A DNA stretch of 49,376 bases, from contig CAUDNR010004090.1 of NCBI GenBank assembly GCA_958430865.1, forward strand, positions 7,824-57,199. The letters run 5' to 3'. Below the pieces are notes generated by a model, which had not been told where the DNA came from, searched no databases, and saw nothing but the letters and a program-made list of their open reading frames with translations. Positions 28,317-39,602 of this stretch are shown here, one piece after another. Source of the DNA: Entrophospora sp. SA101. Its lineage: Eukaryota; Glomeromycota; Glomeromycetes; Entrophosporales; Entrophosporaceae. The position numbers and the translations under genes were made by a program. How positions within the stretch are numbered: position 1 is the first letter of the stretch; every line of letters begins with the position of its first letter.

Positions 28317-28656
28317 ATCTATTGTGCAATTCCTACTGTAATGCTAATGCTAAGCACTATTGGCACACAGCCTAAGATAATAAATAAATCATAAAAAATA
28401 TATACAAAAAATATTTACAATTATACCACTTGAGGTGTCCCTACAAGCAACATAGAACAATCAAATGAGGGTTCCTATCTAATGATTAAAGTTTGGCCAG
28501 ACCACTAACCATCAGAGAGGTTCACGGAACAATTACAATGGCTTTTCCTCTTAACTATGACAAAAATTCGTGATAAGGTAAAATGTGTTTATTTAACCAT
28601 TAACAATGGGGGGAGGGGTAATTATTCAATTGTTGTATGTTATTATTTTATTGTAT

Positions 28657-29230
28657 TAGGGATTGGCACTATTTAAAAATTCTTTAACCAGTTAAATAAC
28701 TATTAAAACCTTCAGTTAACTGGTTAACCATTAATTTTAACTGATTAAATTAACTGTTAAACTGTTAATTTTTTTAACTGGTTAACTGGTTATGAACAAG
28801 ATTACCATTGCCATATTTACTGTAGTTAAAGTAAAATAACTATTATAAAATTTTCATAAATTTAATTTTTTAATTATTTGCATTCTTTTTTAAAAATAAA
28901 ATTTTGTTAACAATTTCAAAACTTAATCTAGTCCTTTTTGCAATTATTTGATTACCAGCATCACTAAAAGTCTTTCAGATGGCACAGACATTACAGGTAT
29001 TGAAAGATGTTTGTCTGCAATAATATTTTTGTTTTATTATTTGGTACACAAAATTTAGGATCTATTTTCTTGATAAATCTTTTAAAATCTTCTCATGTAG
29101 TATATTAAAAGATAAAGAGTCTAATACAATCCATTCAGCCACAGCAAGATGTAATTCATTCATCTTGTGTTGTGGATGTTCTTTAGTTTTTTCAAATACA
29201 TCTGCTAATTTTGGTTGTTTTAAATTGATT
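28657..29230 (-). mobile_element. Decayed hAT element: one TIR and C-terminal transposase fragments
   Basis: The end at 28657 reads TAGGGATTGGCAC, followed by many AACTGGTTAA-type subterminal repeats (28690-28790). On the minus strand, 29005-28924 encodes SVPSERLFSDAG and AKRTRL, the hallmark of the hAT C-terminal dimerisation region. 29142-29107 encodes EWIVLDSLSFNI, the hAT motif upstream of it. Stops and a frame change separate the pieces and much of the gene is missing. I found no partner TIR to the right. Confidence 0.82.
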
Positions 29231-29774
29231 TTCTAAAAAAATTTGAATTATGATAAATAAATACATTTATTAAACAAATAATGTAAAATCTAAACATTAA
29301 TTAAAATTTGATGACAATGCTTTAAATGACAATTTAATGTTGAAGTTGATGTCAGAATCAGCATATTTTGCACTACTTTGCAGTAAATATTGTTTGCTTT
29401 TTCTTCAAAGTAATCCCAGACTTTTGATTTCCTTTGACTTTTTTATGTGAAATGGCACTTGATAGTAGAAATTATAGATATAGCCTTAATATTAATTACT
29501 ACAAGTATCTAGAAAAAATCAATAAATCTTGTGGTTTACTTACTTTATTTTTATGAAAATACCCAACAAATATTTCATATATTCCAGATGGGTTGATATA
29601 AATACCCAAAATGATTGTTTATAAACAACATGGTAACTGCTGGTCATAATCTAAATATGTTGTAAAGATATTTTAGTTAATATAATAAAATGCTAGAACA
29701 AAGAAAAGAAAGAAAAAATAATATGCTATTATTAAATTTTATATTTACTTACCCAATTTTTTAGTACTATCTTT

Positions 29775-29913
29775 CAGGGGGTGCTATTTTTCAAGACTTT
29801 ATGGTATCATCCTGGTCCTGTAAACAAATAGACCAGGACATTAACAATCCTCTTAAATGCCATTGAATACAACCACATCTGGTCTTGCACCATAATTATA
29901 TAGGACCCCCCTG
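29775..29913. mobile_element. 139-bp MITE with CAGGGGG ends
   Basis: The left end CAGGGGGTGCTAT and the right end (reverse complement CAGGGGGGTCCTAT) are inverted repeats. An inner hairpin TCCTGGTC...GACCAGGA lies near 29811-29840. The termini resemble hAT or CACTA ends. No clear target duplication is visible, so the family is uncertain. Confidence 0.55.
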
Positions 29914-30461
29914 AGAAATGAATAAATTGCCATTTCTAATATGGGGTGTGGAAAATAGAAACAGCCCTAGCTGCAAAATCATGATTTTGGGACAATCAAA
30001 AAAGAAATTTTGACCCAAAAATTCAGTATTTGTATATCATTTCTATATTTATAAGAAAAATAGGGGCTATTTTCCAAACAAAATAATAATCTGTGTTACA
30101 TTATTTAATCAAATACCTGGATTTGCATCTATAATTGCTTATTTTAGTAAAGCTCTGGCTTCTTTGGTTCTTACATGATTTGCTATCTTCATTTAAATAT
30201 CACAAAACTTTACTAATCAAAGCAGGTCATCCGGAAAATATAAAAAAATTTTACACGTGTCAATTGTAAGTTTAATAATAAAAAAGTGTAAAACTTACGT
30301 TGGCACTGTAAGATTTACACAATATTACGTTGGCATCGTAAGATTTATGCAAGTTTACGCTAAATTAATTTCCTGGAATGACAATCATTAATTATACCTA
30401 TAATTTTGATCCCTGAAATTTTTGGTAATACAGATGTTCACTTTGTTGGGTTTTGTTCACC

Positions 30462-30652
30462 CCAATCCAAGGATCTACATTCTCAAAACATGAGGTTCAA
30501 CCTTTTAACAGGGGTGTCTGGGTGGTTTGGTGGTTATTTGTAAACCCAATTTTAATTAGTAGATTGGGTGATGGTTTACCGGTAAGAGGTTTAACCTTAG
30601 GATCGATGTCTCAAATAGTAAGGTTAACCCTTGTTGTAGATCCTTGGATTGG
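30462..30652. repeat. 191-bp element bounded by perfect 18-bp inverted repeats
   Basis: CCAATCCAAGGATCTACA at 30462-30479 is exactly reverse-complemented at 30635-30652. Further inside, GAGGTTCAACCTT pairs loosely with AAGGTTAACCC. It lies about 190 bp before the GMPPA start codon. No target duplication identified. Confidence 0.7.
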
Positions 30653-30845
30653 CTGGTTTTGTTGCAGTATACTCATATGAAAGGCAGAGATGACAGCAAT
30701 AATAGAATTTTTATTCACGTTCTATAAAAGTTCGATTTTCTATAATATTTTATTTTGGTAAGAGCCTATGTCTTATTTTGTCACACAATAACAATAATAA
30801 AAGATGCTCGATGCACAGCTTTTGTAAAAAATTTTAAATTTCCAA

Positions 30846-32741
30846 ATGATGACTTGTAAAGCTATTATTATCGTTGGGGGGCCATCTCGTGGTACACGTT
30901 TTCGACCACTTTCACTTGATGTTCCAAAACCTTTATTTCCAGTAGCGGGTTATCCTATTATTTGGCATCATTTAGAAGCTTTAACTAAAGTAGAAGGTTT
31001 AAAAGAAGTGCTGTTGATTGGTTTCTATGAAGATAATGTTTTTCAAAAATTTATTGATGATGCATCGATAGACTTTCCTGGAATTAACATTAGGTGAGAA
31101 CATCTTTGGATTAATATTAACAACAATAACCTTTATTTAATAATAATAATATAAACAATAACTGTTAATAATATAATACCACCACCGCCACCATCTAAAC
31201 TCATCACCTAACTTAATCTTCATCTACATCATCATAGATACCTTCGAGAATATCAATCGTTGGGAACAGCGGGAGGGATCTATCATTTTCGAGATGGAAT
31301 TCAACGTGATAAACCAGAACATGTTTTTGTGTTGAATGCAGATGTTGCATGTGATTTTCCATTGGCCGAAATGATGAAATTTCATAATACACATCGAGGT
31401 TTATGTACCATACTAGGCAAAAAGGTAATATTAACTATGGAGATGATTGGGATAATGATTTAGAGATATTATTGTTATTATTATTTTATACGTATATATA
31501 TATATATATATATACATATACATATTAATGTATATGTTCAATAGATAAATCGTGAAAATGCTCACAAATATGGATGTCTTGTAGCCAAACCAGATAGTCA
31601 CGAAGTCTTGCATTATGTTGAGAAACCGGAAAGCTTTATTTCAGATTTGATTAGCTGTGGAATTTATTTATTTGATTGTGCTATTTTTCTTGAGATGAAA
31701 AAGGCAATGGCAAATAAATCAAATCAACTAGAGTATCCTTATTTCCTCCTATGGTATAATTATTATAATTATCATATAATTTCTAATTCCTTAATGAAAA
31801 ATAAATCACGATTGTAAAGTCAAAATGTTTTTCAAGAACATAACGAGAAACTCAGATTGGAACAAGATATCATTCGTCCATTAGCAGAATCTAAAAAGTT
31901 ATACGTCTATGAGACAAAAGAGTTTTGGAGACAAATAAAAACGCCAAGGTAATTTAATTAATTACATTATTTTTCACTCTTGGATAAAAATTAATTTACT
32001 CATATGTACACATACATACGTACAACACACATATATATTCATTGAGGTAGTTCTGCAGTTCCAGTGAATGCGTCATTTCTTAAAAAATATTTAAAAACCA
32101 ATCCAAACCTTTTATTAAAAAACCAAGAAGGTGGACCTGAAATACATGGATGTGTATATAAACATCATACAGCAATTATAGATCCAACTGCCAAAGTAAA
32201 TATAAATATAAATATAAATATAAATATAAATATACTTTGTAAATATATATTTCTCATTTTTATTATCATCTAATTTAGATTGGACCGGATGTTTCTATTG
32301 GACCTCGAGTAGTTATAGGAAAAGGAGTTCGTATTAAGAATTCGATTATTTTGGATAATGTGGAAATCAAGGATAATAGTTGTATTTTGAATAGCATCAT
32401 TGGATGGGGATCTAAGATCGGCACTTGGGCACGCGTAGAGGGAACACAACAAGCCAATGATCAAATATCTATTATTCAAGATGGTATTGTAGTTCAATCA
32501 ATTACTATTCTTGGTAAGTCTATGAATTTGAATGAGATGGAAAATGTGTGGGGAAATTGTACGGGAGATGTGGGGAAAGTTTATCAAAAGCACATCTATC
32601 TATATTAATATGGAAACTTAATTTTTTAACTAATATATAGCCAAGGAAGTCATAGTTCAAGATGAAGTATTTATACGTAACTGTATTGTATTACCAAACA
32701 AAGAATTAAAATCCGATTGTCATAATTCAATCTTGATGTAA
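30846..32741 (+). CDS. GMPPA: GMPPA: GDP-mannose pyrophosphorylase alpha subunit
   Basis: Homologue of mannose-1-phosphate guanylyltransferase alpha, the regulatory partner of the catalytic beta subunit that makes GDP-mannose for N-glycans, O-mannosylation and cell-wall mannan in the cytosol. Seven exons: 30846-31093, 31238-31424, 31545-31732, 31820-31948, 32051-32195, 32279-32513, 32641-32741, giving about 410 aa (human GMPPA 420). An alternative third donor at 31753 would add 7 residues. The nucleotidyltransferase N-terminus has [13 protein letters not shown], the GMPPA form of the pyrophosphorylase signature, then [10 protein letters not shown] and [10 protein letters not shown]. The C-terminus (about 275-400) is a left-handed beta-helix with hexapeptide repeats ([18 protein letters not shown]) and ends [18 protein letters not shown]. 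The first of two adjacent ATGs was chosen. Confidence 0.93.
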
Positions 32742-33995
32742 ATAACAGATCATTTGAGGAGTACTAGGTAACAACATATTCACACACTCACACTTTAATT
32801 GCATATATGATAAATGAGAGACATGTATAACTATTGATGGACAATGGACTTATGAGTATCTATTAATTTTTAATAAAAATATTTTTATTTTTAGGAGTAT
32901 AATAATAATCAATCAACTTTATGATTTTGAATTGGGTTAATTAAATAGAATTTTATTCTTAATTAGTTTATTTATTTATTTTATTTTATTTGTTTTATTT
33001 ATTGATTTTATTTATTTAATTTTTTATTTATTTGTTTAAATTGATAAAAATCAATAAATGATAATAGAGGAAATAAAATCAGGTTAATTAATTAATATTT
33101 GATGTTATCTCGTGTAGTATTTTTTGATGAGGATAAATATTACCCTAAAAAAACAAAAAAAATTTTCGAGAATTTCTTTGTGCGACAAATTTTTATTATT
33201 TCGGAAAATTTTAGGATCTAAAAAAGACAACTATAATTTAACTGTGAGGTGATCATCATGCTAAAACGAGTGGGTGTTGTGGACGCATCAAAGAGCTTTA
33301 AATATAAATCTTGCAATTTCACATTGGTTGAGAAATTGAGAAATGTAATAGAGTCCGTATTTTATGTTAAACAGGAGCCGCTCGCGCGACATGAGGCTTA
33401 TTACATCTGATTGTAGGCCGCAAGAGGTTAGAACCTTTTAATTTAATTTTGTGTAATAAAAAATTGTAGTACAAATCATTAAAAATCACGCCCACTCATT
33501 CACTCAAACACAATGAATGATAGGGAAAAATTACGATACAATAATAATTCTTTCTATACTGCTTTAAAGATCCGGAAGGGAAAGCTCTAGAGTGGTGGTG
33601 ATGTTAATTAATTAAAAATGACAGCAATGAATTTTTTTTTTAAAAATGAACTAATTTAAATTAAAAATTAAAACTAAATAAACTCTCATTAATCATCAAT
33701 GATTCATCATCATATAAACAAACTTGCATAAACTTAAATAGGCAGTATATTAATTAATAATTATTTATAAGTACACAATATGATAATGATGTGATAGTGT
33801 GTATTTATTGTATGATGATATAAATATCTAACAAAAAGTTTTATAATGTAGAATACGAGCATAATAACAAACAACTCGTTTTCATTTACTCTTCTTTCTC
33901 ATTTCTCTTACTAATTCTCAAGTCTATCTTTAAAATTTCTAAAAGAGGATATTTATGACATAATAATAAGAAATCAAACGGAAAATCAATTTTAA

Positions 33996-34029
<34 letters not shown>

Positions 34030-34231
34030 TATAGTTAATAATAATAAACAAAACAAACATCATTCATTAACAGCGTCTTATTTTTTTAAAAATAATACAA
34101 ATAAATTAATAAATAGAACTTTCCCATTTACTTTTTTCCAATTAAATATTTCTATTTTAAAAAAAAATCATATGTCTCTTTTTTTTTCTTTTTTTAAAAT
34201 AAATTATTTTATAATAAAACAAAATTAAAAA
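32742..34231. other. Intergenic with simple repeats
   Basis: Holds the GMPPA 3' UTR and AT-rich DNA. TTTA/TTTTA runs occur at 32960-33045 and an (ATA)n microsatellite at 33999-34030. GC-rich scraps near 33370-33430 (GGAGCCGCTCGCGCGACATG) encode nothing seen. The last 100 bp before 34232 is T-rich and probably promoter or 5' UTR. Confidence 0.45.
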
Positions 34232-35287
34232 ATGACAGCTCAAAATACTATTCTGCCTTCTACTACAACAAATATTGACGTAGAAGCAAAAACTTCTTCC
34301 ATTGTCATTGCTGACACCAATAATAATAACAATAACAATAAAAACACTTTAAATGACGCTAAACAGGTATGGCATATAAATGATACATTGGACTTGAAGA
34401 AAAAAGAAATAATAAAACTTTTAGAACAAGAAAACTCACAGGAAAGTTTGGAGTCATCATCATCAACATCTATCAATTCCTCTTCCTCCACTTCTTCAAC
34501 TTCTTTTACAACTATGAACAAGGCATCATCTTCGTCTTCGTCTTCGTCAAACAAAAACGAGACATTATCATCACAAACAATATTGGAACATGAAAATGAT
34601 CATGATGATAAAGTTGGAAATAAAGAAAATGACCAAGATATTGAAATGACTGATTCATCTGTTGATATATCACCATCATCAACAATATTACCGCGACAGC
34701 AAACATCAACCATAACCACTTCTTCTTTATCATCATCACCACCATCATCGTTGCACACATCATCTTCCTTACCTACCGATAGCACTCTACCCGATTTACC
34801 TAAAGTTAAAAATTTACCAAGAAGAAATCGTAGTGTTTCATTCAACAAAACTGTCACTTTTATTCCTCACGTGCCACCTCCACCAGCTAAAATTCGTAAG
34901 AAAATATCAAGAGAAGCTTCTTTAAAACAGAAAGATGTCATTGTTGAAATTGAAGATTTGGGTAAGGTTAGGGTAGATGGTAAGAATGGTAGGATTATAA
35001 AAATCACTCCTTTTGTTTGGCCTGGTCCTTTAAGTGGTGATAATAATAATGATATGGATATGAATAATGATCAAACAACCAGTTCACCAAGATCTTCGAC
35101 GTCGTATGATGAAGAGCATGATGATGATGTGTTGGTTATTACCGCTGTACCAGTCACCGAAAAAGATAAAAAAAAATTGAGAATTGGTAAACATTTCAAA
35201 CGATATTACAATAAATTAATCCCACATCATAATCATAAAGAAGAAGGAGAAGAAGAAGAAGTACAAGAACAGCAACAGCAAGTATAA
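34232..35287 (+). CDS. Low-complexity protein with tandem RVxF-like motifs, unknown function
   Basis: Uninterrupted ORF of 351 aa. Residues 1-190 are rich in Ser/Thr/Asn with acidic patches and likely disordered. The central segment (about 190-270) is the conserved-looking part: PRRNRSVSFNKTVTFIPHV, then basic residues, then VEIEDLGKVRVDGKNGRIIKI and FVWPGP. RSVSF (200-204) and KTVTF (206-210) both fit the protein phosphatase 1 docking pattern R/K-x(0,1)-V/I-x-F. The C-terminus is basic (KDKKKLRIGKHFKRYYNKL) and then Glu/Gln-rich. No signal peptide or membrane segment. I do not recognise the family; a PP1 regulatory or targeting role is a guess from the motifs alone. Confidence 0.7.
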   Translation: MTAQNTILPSTTTNIDVEAKTSSIVIADTNNNNNNNKNTLNDAKQVWHINDTLDLKKKEIIKLLEQENSQESLESSSSTSINSSSSTSSTSFTTMNKASSSSSSSSNKNETLSSQTILEHENDHDDKVGNKENDQDIEMTDSSVDISPSSTILPRQQTSTITTSSLSSSPPSSLHTSSSLPTDSTLPDLPKVKNLPRRNRSVSFNKTVTFIPHVPPPPAKIRKKISREASLKQKDVIVEIEDLGKVRVDGKNGRIIKITPFVWPGPLSGDNNNDMDMNNDQTTSSPRSSTSYDEEHDDDVLVITAVPVTEKDKKKLRIGKHFKRYYNKLIPHHNHKEEGEEEEVQEQQQQV

Positions 35288-37743
35288 TTATCTTTGGTGA
35301 TGACAATTATAATAAAAATCTTCAGGAGTTGAGAATTATCATTTGGTGATTAAACTTCTATTTTTAAATATCAATCACTCTTAATAAACATGATCACAAA
35401 AAACAGGAGAGATCAAAATTTATAAGAAATAATATCAAGAGGAAAGAGGAAAAGATGGATTGAAATAAAAACAGATTGAAAGGTCGATTAAAAAGATTGA
35501 AGATCGATGATCGAGAATCGATGGATGGGAATATGTATAATACGGATTGATAAGATTCTTGCCGTCCATTATTTATGTGAACAATTTTTTTATATTTATT
35601 TATTTTGCATGTATGTACATATAATTAATTGGAATTCTTCTTTAAACCAGTTAAAAATATATTAATGTAAATTAATTTCTCTTTTTATTTTATTATACAT
35701 ACATTATTCTTGCAATTTATTTTTATTTTCATGACATTTTCTTTCGTTGTAAAATTTTAAAAAAATCGAAAATAAATACTTGTATTTATTGTTGTAATAT
35801 TGATTTTTTTTAAACGATCGAATTCTCACAATTAAATCAATCTCTCTTTTCGTGAAGCGTAAACCAAAAGTGTGACCCTGGAGTATGGAACCCAAAAGAG
35901 CAGTCTCTTTTTTTTTGTATTTTGTCACCCAAGCCATTCAGTGAAACATCAAAATTTTCTTTATTTATTGAAATTTAAATCACCCAAACCAATTAATAAA
36001 AAAACCCGTTTAGTATCAATAGATTCTGCTTCTTTTCGAAATTTTTAATCGATATGCGCACTGGGCCAATTTGGAAAATATCAGCAGAATAGTAAAGGGA
36101 AGGGCCGAAAAATACACGATTGATGTAAGGGCTACAGTGTAGATCGTTTATATATTACTCGAAATTCAAAACATTTTGTCTTTGAAAATTTTTTTTTGGG
36201 GAAATCGCGTCGCAATTTAGCCGTTTAACCGAAAAATTCATAAAAAATCATGATTGGCTGATTTTCGAAATCATTCCAAATTTGGGGAATATTATGGATG
36301 CAGTGGATAGTTTTCGGGTCCTGATTTAACCGGTTAGGCACATGAGAATTACAATAATAATGTCATGCCATTTTGGCCGTTTTGCCCATTTGGCCGCTTT
36401 TGGTCATTTGGCTGGAAGAGGAATTTGTTATTCAAAAGTGTTAATTCAATCCGATAATGTTTATTAATTATAAATTATGATTTTTTTTCTTTGTAACATT
36501 TGTTATTGTTCAATTGGATGCATGTATACTATTTAACATTAATTTTTTTAGTGTTCAATGTCATTGGTAGCTAGATGTTCTTCCTTATTGGTCAATTCAA
36601 TGACTTGTAAAGCGAAAAATAGTCAATAGACAAACTTTTAAAAACTACAAGGACAACAGCCAATTTTATATATTAATATATATATATATCAAAAGATGAA
36701 TCTCAAATATCTTTTTCATATTAGGAAATGATATCTTTGGAGGAAGTTTCATATATTAATATTTTTTTATTTGCCAGTATATTAACGTATCATTTGATAT
36801 AGTACTAGGAAAAATCTCGGTTTAGAGAAATCCGTCAGTCATCGAGATCGGTTATAGAGAGATAACTGACACGATCTAATTTGATTTTAACTAAATTTTA
36901 ATATGACATTTAATTACGGTCCTTATCCGATTAACCGGTCAAAAAAGTTAGGCGGTGACTGTAACAACCCTAAAAAAAAACATTTTCTTCTCACAAAGAG
37001 CCCAATTACTCGATGCATACTTTTTTATCGGTTTTTTTCTATTATCGGACTAGTTTTGTAGTTTTGATTGACCCCAAATTTCCTTGTTCGTTATTTTATT
37101 CTCGTCCAACTAACCAATTTTCAGTCAAGATAATAAGCTTATCAGTTAACATTTTTAAAATTAGTATTTTAAAAGAGTCCAAATGTTATTATAAACCAAA
37201 AAATTCATGTTTAAAATATAAATAAAGTGTGACGTGGAAATATTCCCTAACACGTATTTTCTCCTTCCCAAAGTATTCATATTAATAGATAGATCTGTTT
37301 CATCCCAAATCAACATCAAGCAATTTTACCTTTGTTTATTTTGATTGTTGGATCTGGTCTTTAAGTATTGTTTTACAATAGATAAAATTAACTACATTGT
37401 CTTCAAAAAAGAAAAGCAATTAATTCATCAAGAGTAGTTGCTTCTATCAGGAAACAATAAAGTTTATCGATTGTATGTATATTGGACGTATTTCATATTT
37501 ACAATTGTCTAGATCAAAGCGAACGGTATAAAAATTTGTTGACGCTAGGAATTCTGGCTATTCTTCATCTGAACATTAGTAATAGTAATTAAAAAATTAA
37601 CCATGTGATGCTGATCTCTAATAAATATGACGTTGTTATTATAATGAAATAATAGTATAGTTTAAACTTAGTAGTAGTAGATTTGATTATTGCAAGTAAA
37701 ATTTAAAAAATCCTTTAATTCATTAAAAGAAATTTTTTCAGTA
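35288..37743. other. Intergenic, no gene recognised
   Basis: After the 3' UTR, 36030-36420 is a GC-richer island with repeated TTTGGCCGTTTTG / CCCATTTGGCC words and may be a decayed transposon. A TGTAACAACCC word at about 36959 resembles the start of an LTR, but no matching end or internal region was found. ORFs at 35704-35937 (minus) and 37013-37225 (plus) have no known domain. Confidence 0.4.
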
Positions 37744-38069
37744 ATGTCATCATCTCACTTTGACCAGAATATACCTGAAGGACATATTCGTGATGGAAAT
37801 ACTGTTTTTTCAAAGAAAGAGCGAGCTGAAGAAGAACGTTATATCAGACTTCAAGTATAAATAAATTAATAAATAATGAATCAATGAATTCAATAATAAT
37901 CTATTTTATTTAGTGATATAAATCATCGTCATCGTCATCATTTTTTTTTGTCTAGGAAATGGAAAAAATGAAACGTCTTCGTGAAGAGATTAATAAAAAA
38001 AAGCAGGAAATCAATCAATCAGATGATGTTAATAGAATCGAAGGAAACAACGAAAAGGAAAATAAATAA
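37744..38069 (+). CDS. INH1: Mitochondrial F1-ATPase inhibitor IF1
   Basis: Two exons, 37744-37854 and 37956-38069, encode 74 aa. The inhibitory region (about 12-50) reads EGHIRDGNTVFSKKERAEEE followed by RYIRLQEMEKMKRLREEI. This matches the IF1 family: a disordered Gly/Asp start, the K-x-E-R-A-x-E/D-E-x-YIR core that inserts at the beta/alpha interface of F1, and a coiled coil for dimerisation. IF1 blocks ATP hydrolysis by the ATP synthase when the membrane potential falls. The N-terminus lacks an evident mitochondrial presequence; a TTTTTTCAG tract lies 2 bases before the ATG and could be a splice acceptor from a further upstream exon, but none was found. It is convergent with uL22m (257 bp apart). 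Confidence 0.85.
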
Positions 38070-38326
38070 ATAACTGTAGTGAATAAATAAAAATTACATT
38101 ACAATAATAATTATTATTATAATATCTTGGTCAAAAAAATTTAACTAGTTCATTTATTCGTCGTTCATTTGTTATTATTCATTCTTCTTTATTATATTCT
38201 TCATGCTATCATTATTACTACCGCTCAAGATTGCTATAATAATAATTATTATTGTTCACTGACTATCATCAATTCAAATCTTCGTCCAATTATCATCATA
38301 TCAACACTTATCACCGTCGGTAATTA

Positions 38327-39316
38327 TCACCAATTATAAAATTTAGATGGATTATAAATTGGTTTGTTCTCAATTAAAGGCATCCAGACTTTTTTTCTCT
38401 CATAATTAAAGCCTTTATATTTACGTTTTCGTTTAATACCTTCTTCCTCCTCTTTCAAGTTCACTTTCTTCTCTTTTATTATATACTTCATGTGAGATTT
38501 CTTAATTAACATATAACTCATTCTACCTCTAGCTGCATAATTTGGTTTCTTACGATAATAGCCTTTACCAACCCAAGCTTGTTCTATATCAAAAAAGTAA
38601 ATCATAATCATAACCAATATTTTCAATATTTTCAATTATGAATGATGGAAACATGTCTACCTATATAACAATTGTCAATGTTCATCTTTTTATATAACTG
38701 TGCATGATGTCTAGCCGTTATCAATGAATGCATTATTTTCTTTGATGCTTTTTTATGTGAAAATTCCATTTGTTTTATCGCTTCGTTCAATGGTTTTTTT
38801 GCGATTTGACGTCCCAAAAAATTTAATTTGCGCGGTGAAATACGAAAATTCATTGTTGAATATCGATGCTTTTTAAATTTTCCAATTCATATTCAAATTA
38901 ATATAAAGACGACAAACACATATTATATATATTAATATATTAATATTATTATCAATGAATATCTACCTCTGTAAAGATTTTTGATCCTTTAAGATCTAGC
39001 AAATGTCCTGCTTTTTCACGATATATTGGAGATACTTCATACTTTACTCGATCAAAGTCATCTTGCTTGTCATCTTGCTTGTCATCTTTCTTGCCATCTT
39101 GCTTGTCATCTTTCTTGTCATCTTTCTTGTTAATTGATGTGACGTGAAATTGTCTTTTGGAAATTAATTTTGGAACAAAGGAACAAAAGACAGATGGTGA
39201 TACTATTGATCAACATTGACAATATTAATTATACATGTAAATTTTATATTTAAAAATTAAAAAAAAACCCCCAATTATGATTTCTTACCATTTGTAAATT
39301 TAAATTTTTTTATCAT
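38327..39316 (-). CDS. MRPL22: Mitochondrial ribosomal protein uL22m
   Basis: Four exons on the minus strand, 39316-39289, 39202-38967, 38868-38661 and 38583-38327, give 242 aa. It is a component of the mitochondrial large ribosomal subunit that lines the exit tunnel. The first about 32 residues are basic and hydroxylated without acid (MIKKFKFTNVSPSVF...SKRQFH), typical of a mitochondrial presequence. Then comes a low-complexity KDDK/KQDD stretch from a 12-bp DNA repeat (about 36-60). The uL22 core follows from about residue 89: HRYSTMNFRISPRKLNFLGR, QMEFSHKKASKKI, and after intron 3 EQAWVGKGYYRKK and ARGRMSYM. The C-terminus is basic. It shares a 286-bp upstream region with PCCA. Confidence 0.92.
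39063..39130. repeat. 12-bp coding minisatellite in the uL22m gene
   Basis: About six head-to-tail copies of TCATCTTTCTTG / TCATCTTGCTTG on the plus strand, encoding KDDK and KQDD units in the uL22m linker. Copies alternate between two variants differing by one base, as expected from recent slippage or unequal exchange. The 12-bp unit keeps the reading frame. Confidence 0.85.
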
Positions 39317-39602
39317 TTTTTTTTCCCATCGAAAATAAATTTTTTAAAGATAATCAGTAATGATAAGATCTACCGAAAATCTTCACATAAATAGAAGTAT
39401 TGCTAACTGTGTTAGGCGTTTCATACAAAATTCCGATTGGGTAACTTGACTTTCACGTGTATGAATTTAAAATTTCATTCGATCGAATGATTTTTTTTTT
39501 TACAAAAATTAAAATAGAGTTAAACAGTTGATTGTTTGCTATTGCTTGATACATTATAAATATCCATAAAATATATTTTGTCATTTTTCTAAATCTGTTA
39601 AA
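39317..39602. promoter_or_regulatory. Shared divergent promoter of uL22m and PCCA
   Basis: The start codons of two nuclear genes for mitochondrial proteins face away from each other across 286 bp. The segment is AT-rich with a central higher-GC part (39400-39490, including GTTAGGCGTTTCATAC and CTTTCACGTG). A CACGTG E-box-like palindrome is present at about 39455. No TATA element can be assigned with confidence. Confidence 0.5.

Larger units (their letters stand above)
21192..28656. other. Long gene-poor region
   Basis: I find no gene I would defend. Short ORFs (22557-22832 plus; 23501-23725 minus; 25155-25718 minus in two overlapping frames) have no recognised domain. The 25340-25669 piece has a hydrophobic start and a charged tail (NPFAFVRKLSETFSNADMV...) and may be a decayed gene. 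A (GCA)n microsatellite lies at 27230-27246. A nested inverted-repeat element at 26458-26585 and a two-copy repeat at 28195-28310 are listed separately. The rest is AT-rich. Confidence 0.4.
29231..30845. other. Non-coding region upstream of GMPPA
   Basis: Contains a CAGGGGG-ended MITE (29775-29913) and an inverted-repeat element (30462-30652), both listed separately. Near 30265-30355 there are diverged repeats of the type CTTACGTTGGCA..GTAAGATTTA. The ORF at 30453-30680 arises from the inverted-repeat element and is not a credible gene. The GMPPA promoter should lie after 30690, but no clear TATA or other signal was identified. Confidence 0.4.

Noticed and set aside
30453..30680. 75-aa plus-strand ORF upstream of GMPPA
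   Set aside because: Falls entirely on the inverted-repeat element at 30462-30652 and has no domain or coding-like composition.
34240..34857. Several minus-strand ORFs (up to 104 aa)
   Set aside because: Antisense shadows of the Ser/Asp-rich ORF at 34232-35287.
36959..37540. Possible solo LTR beginning TGTAACAACCC
   Set aside because: No matching CA end, no target duplication and no second copy in the window.
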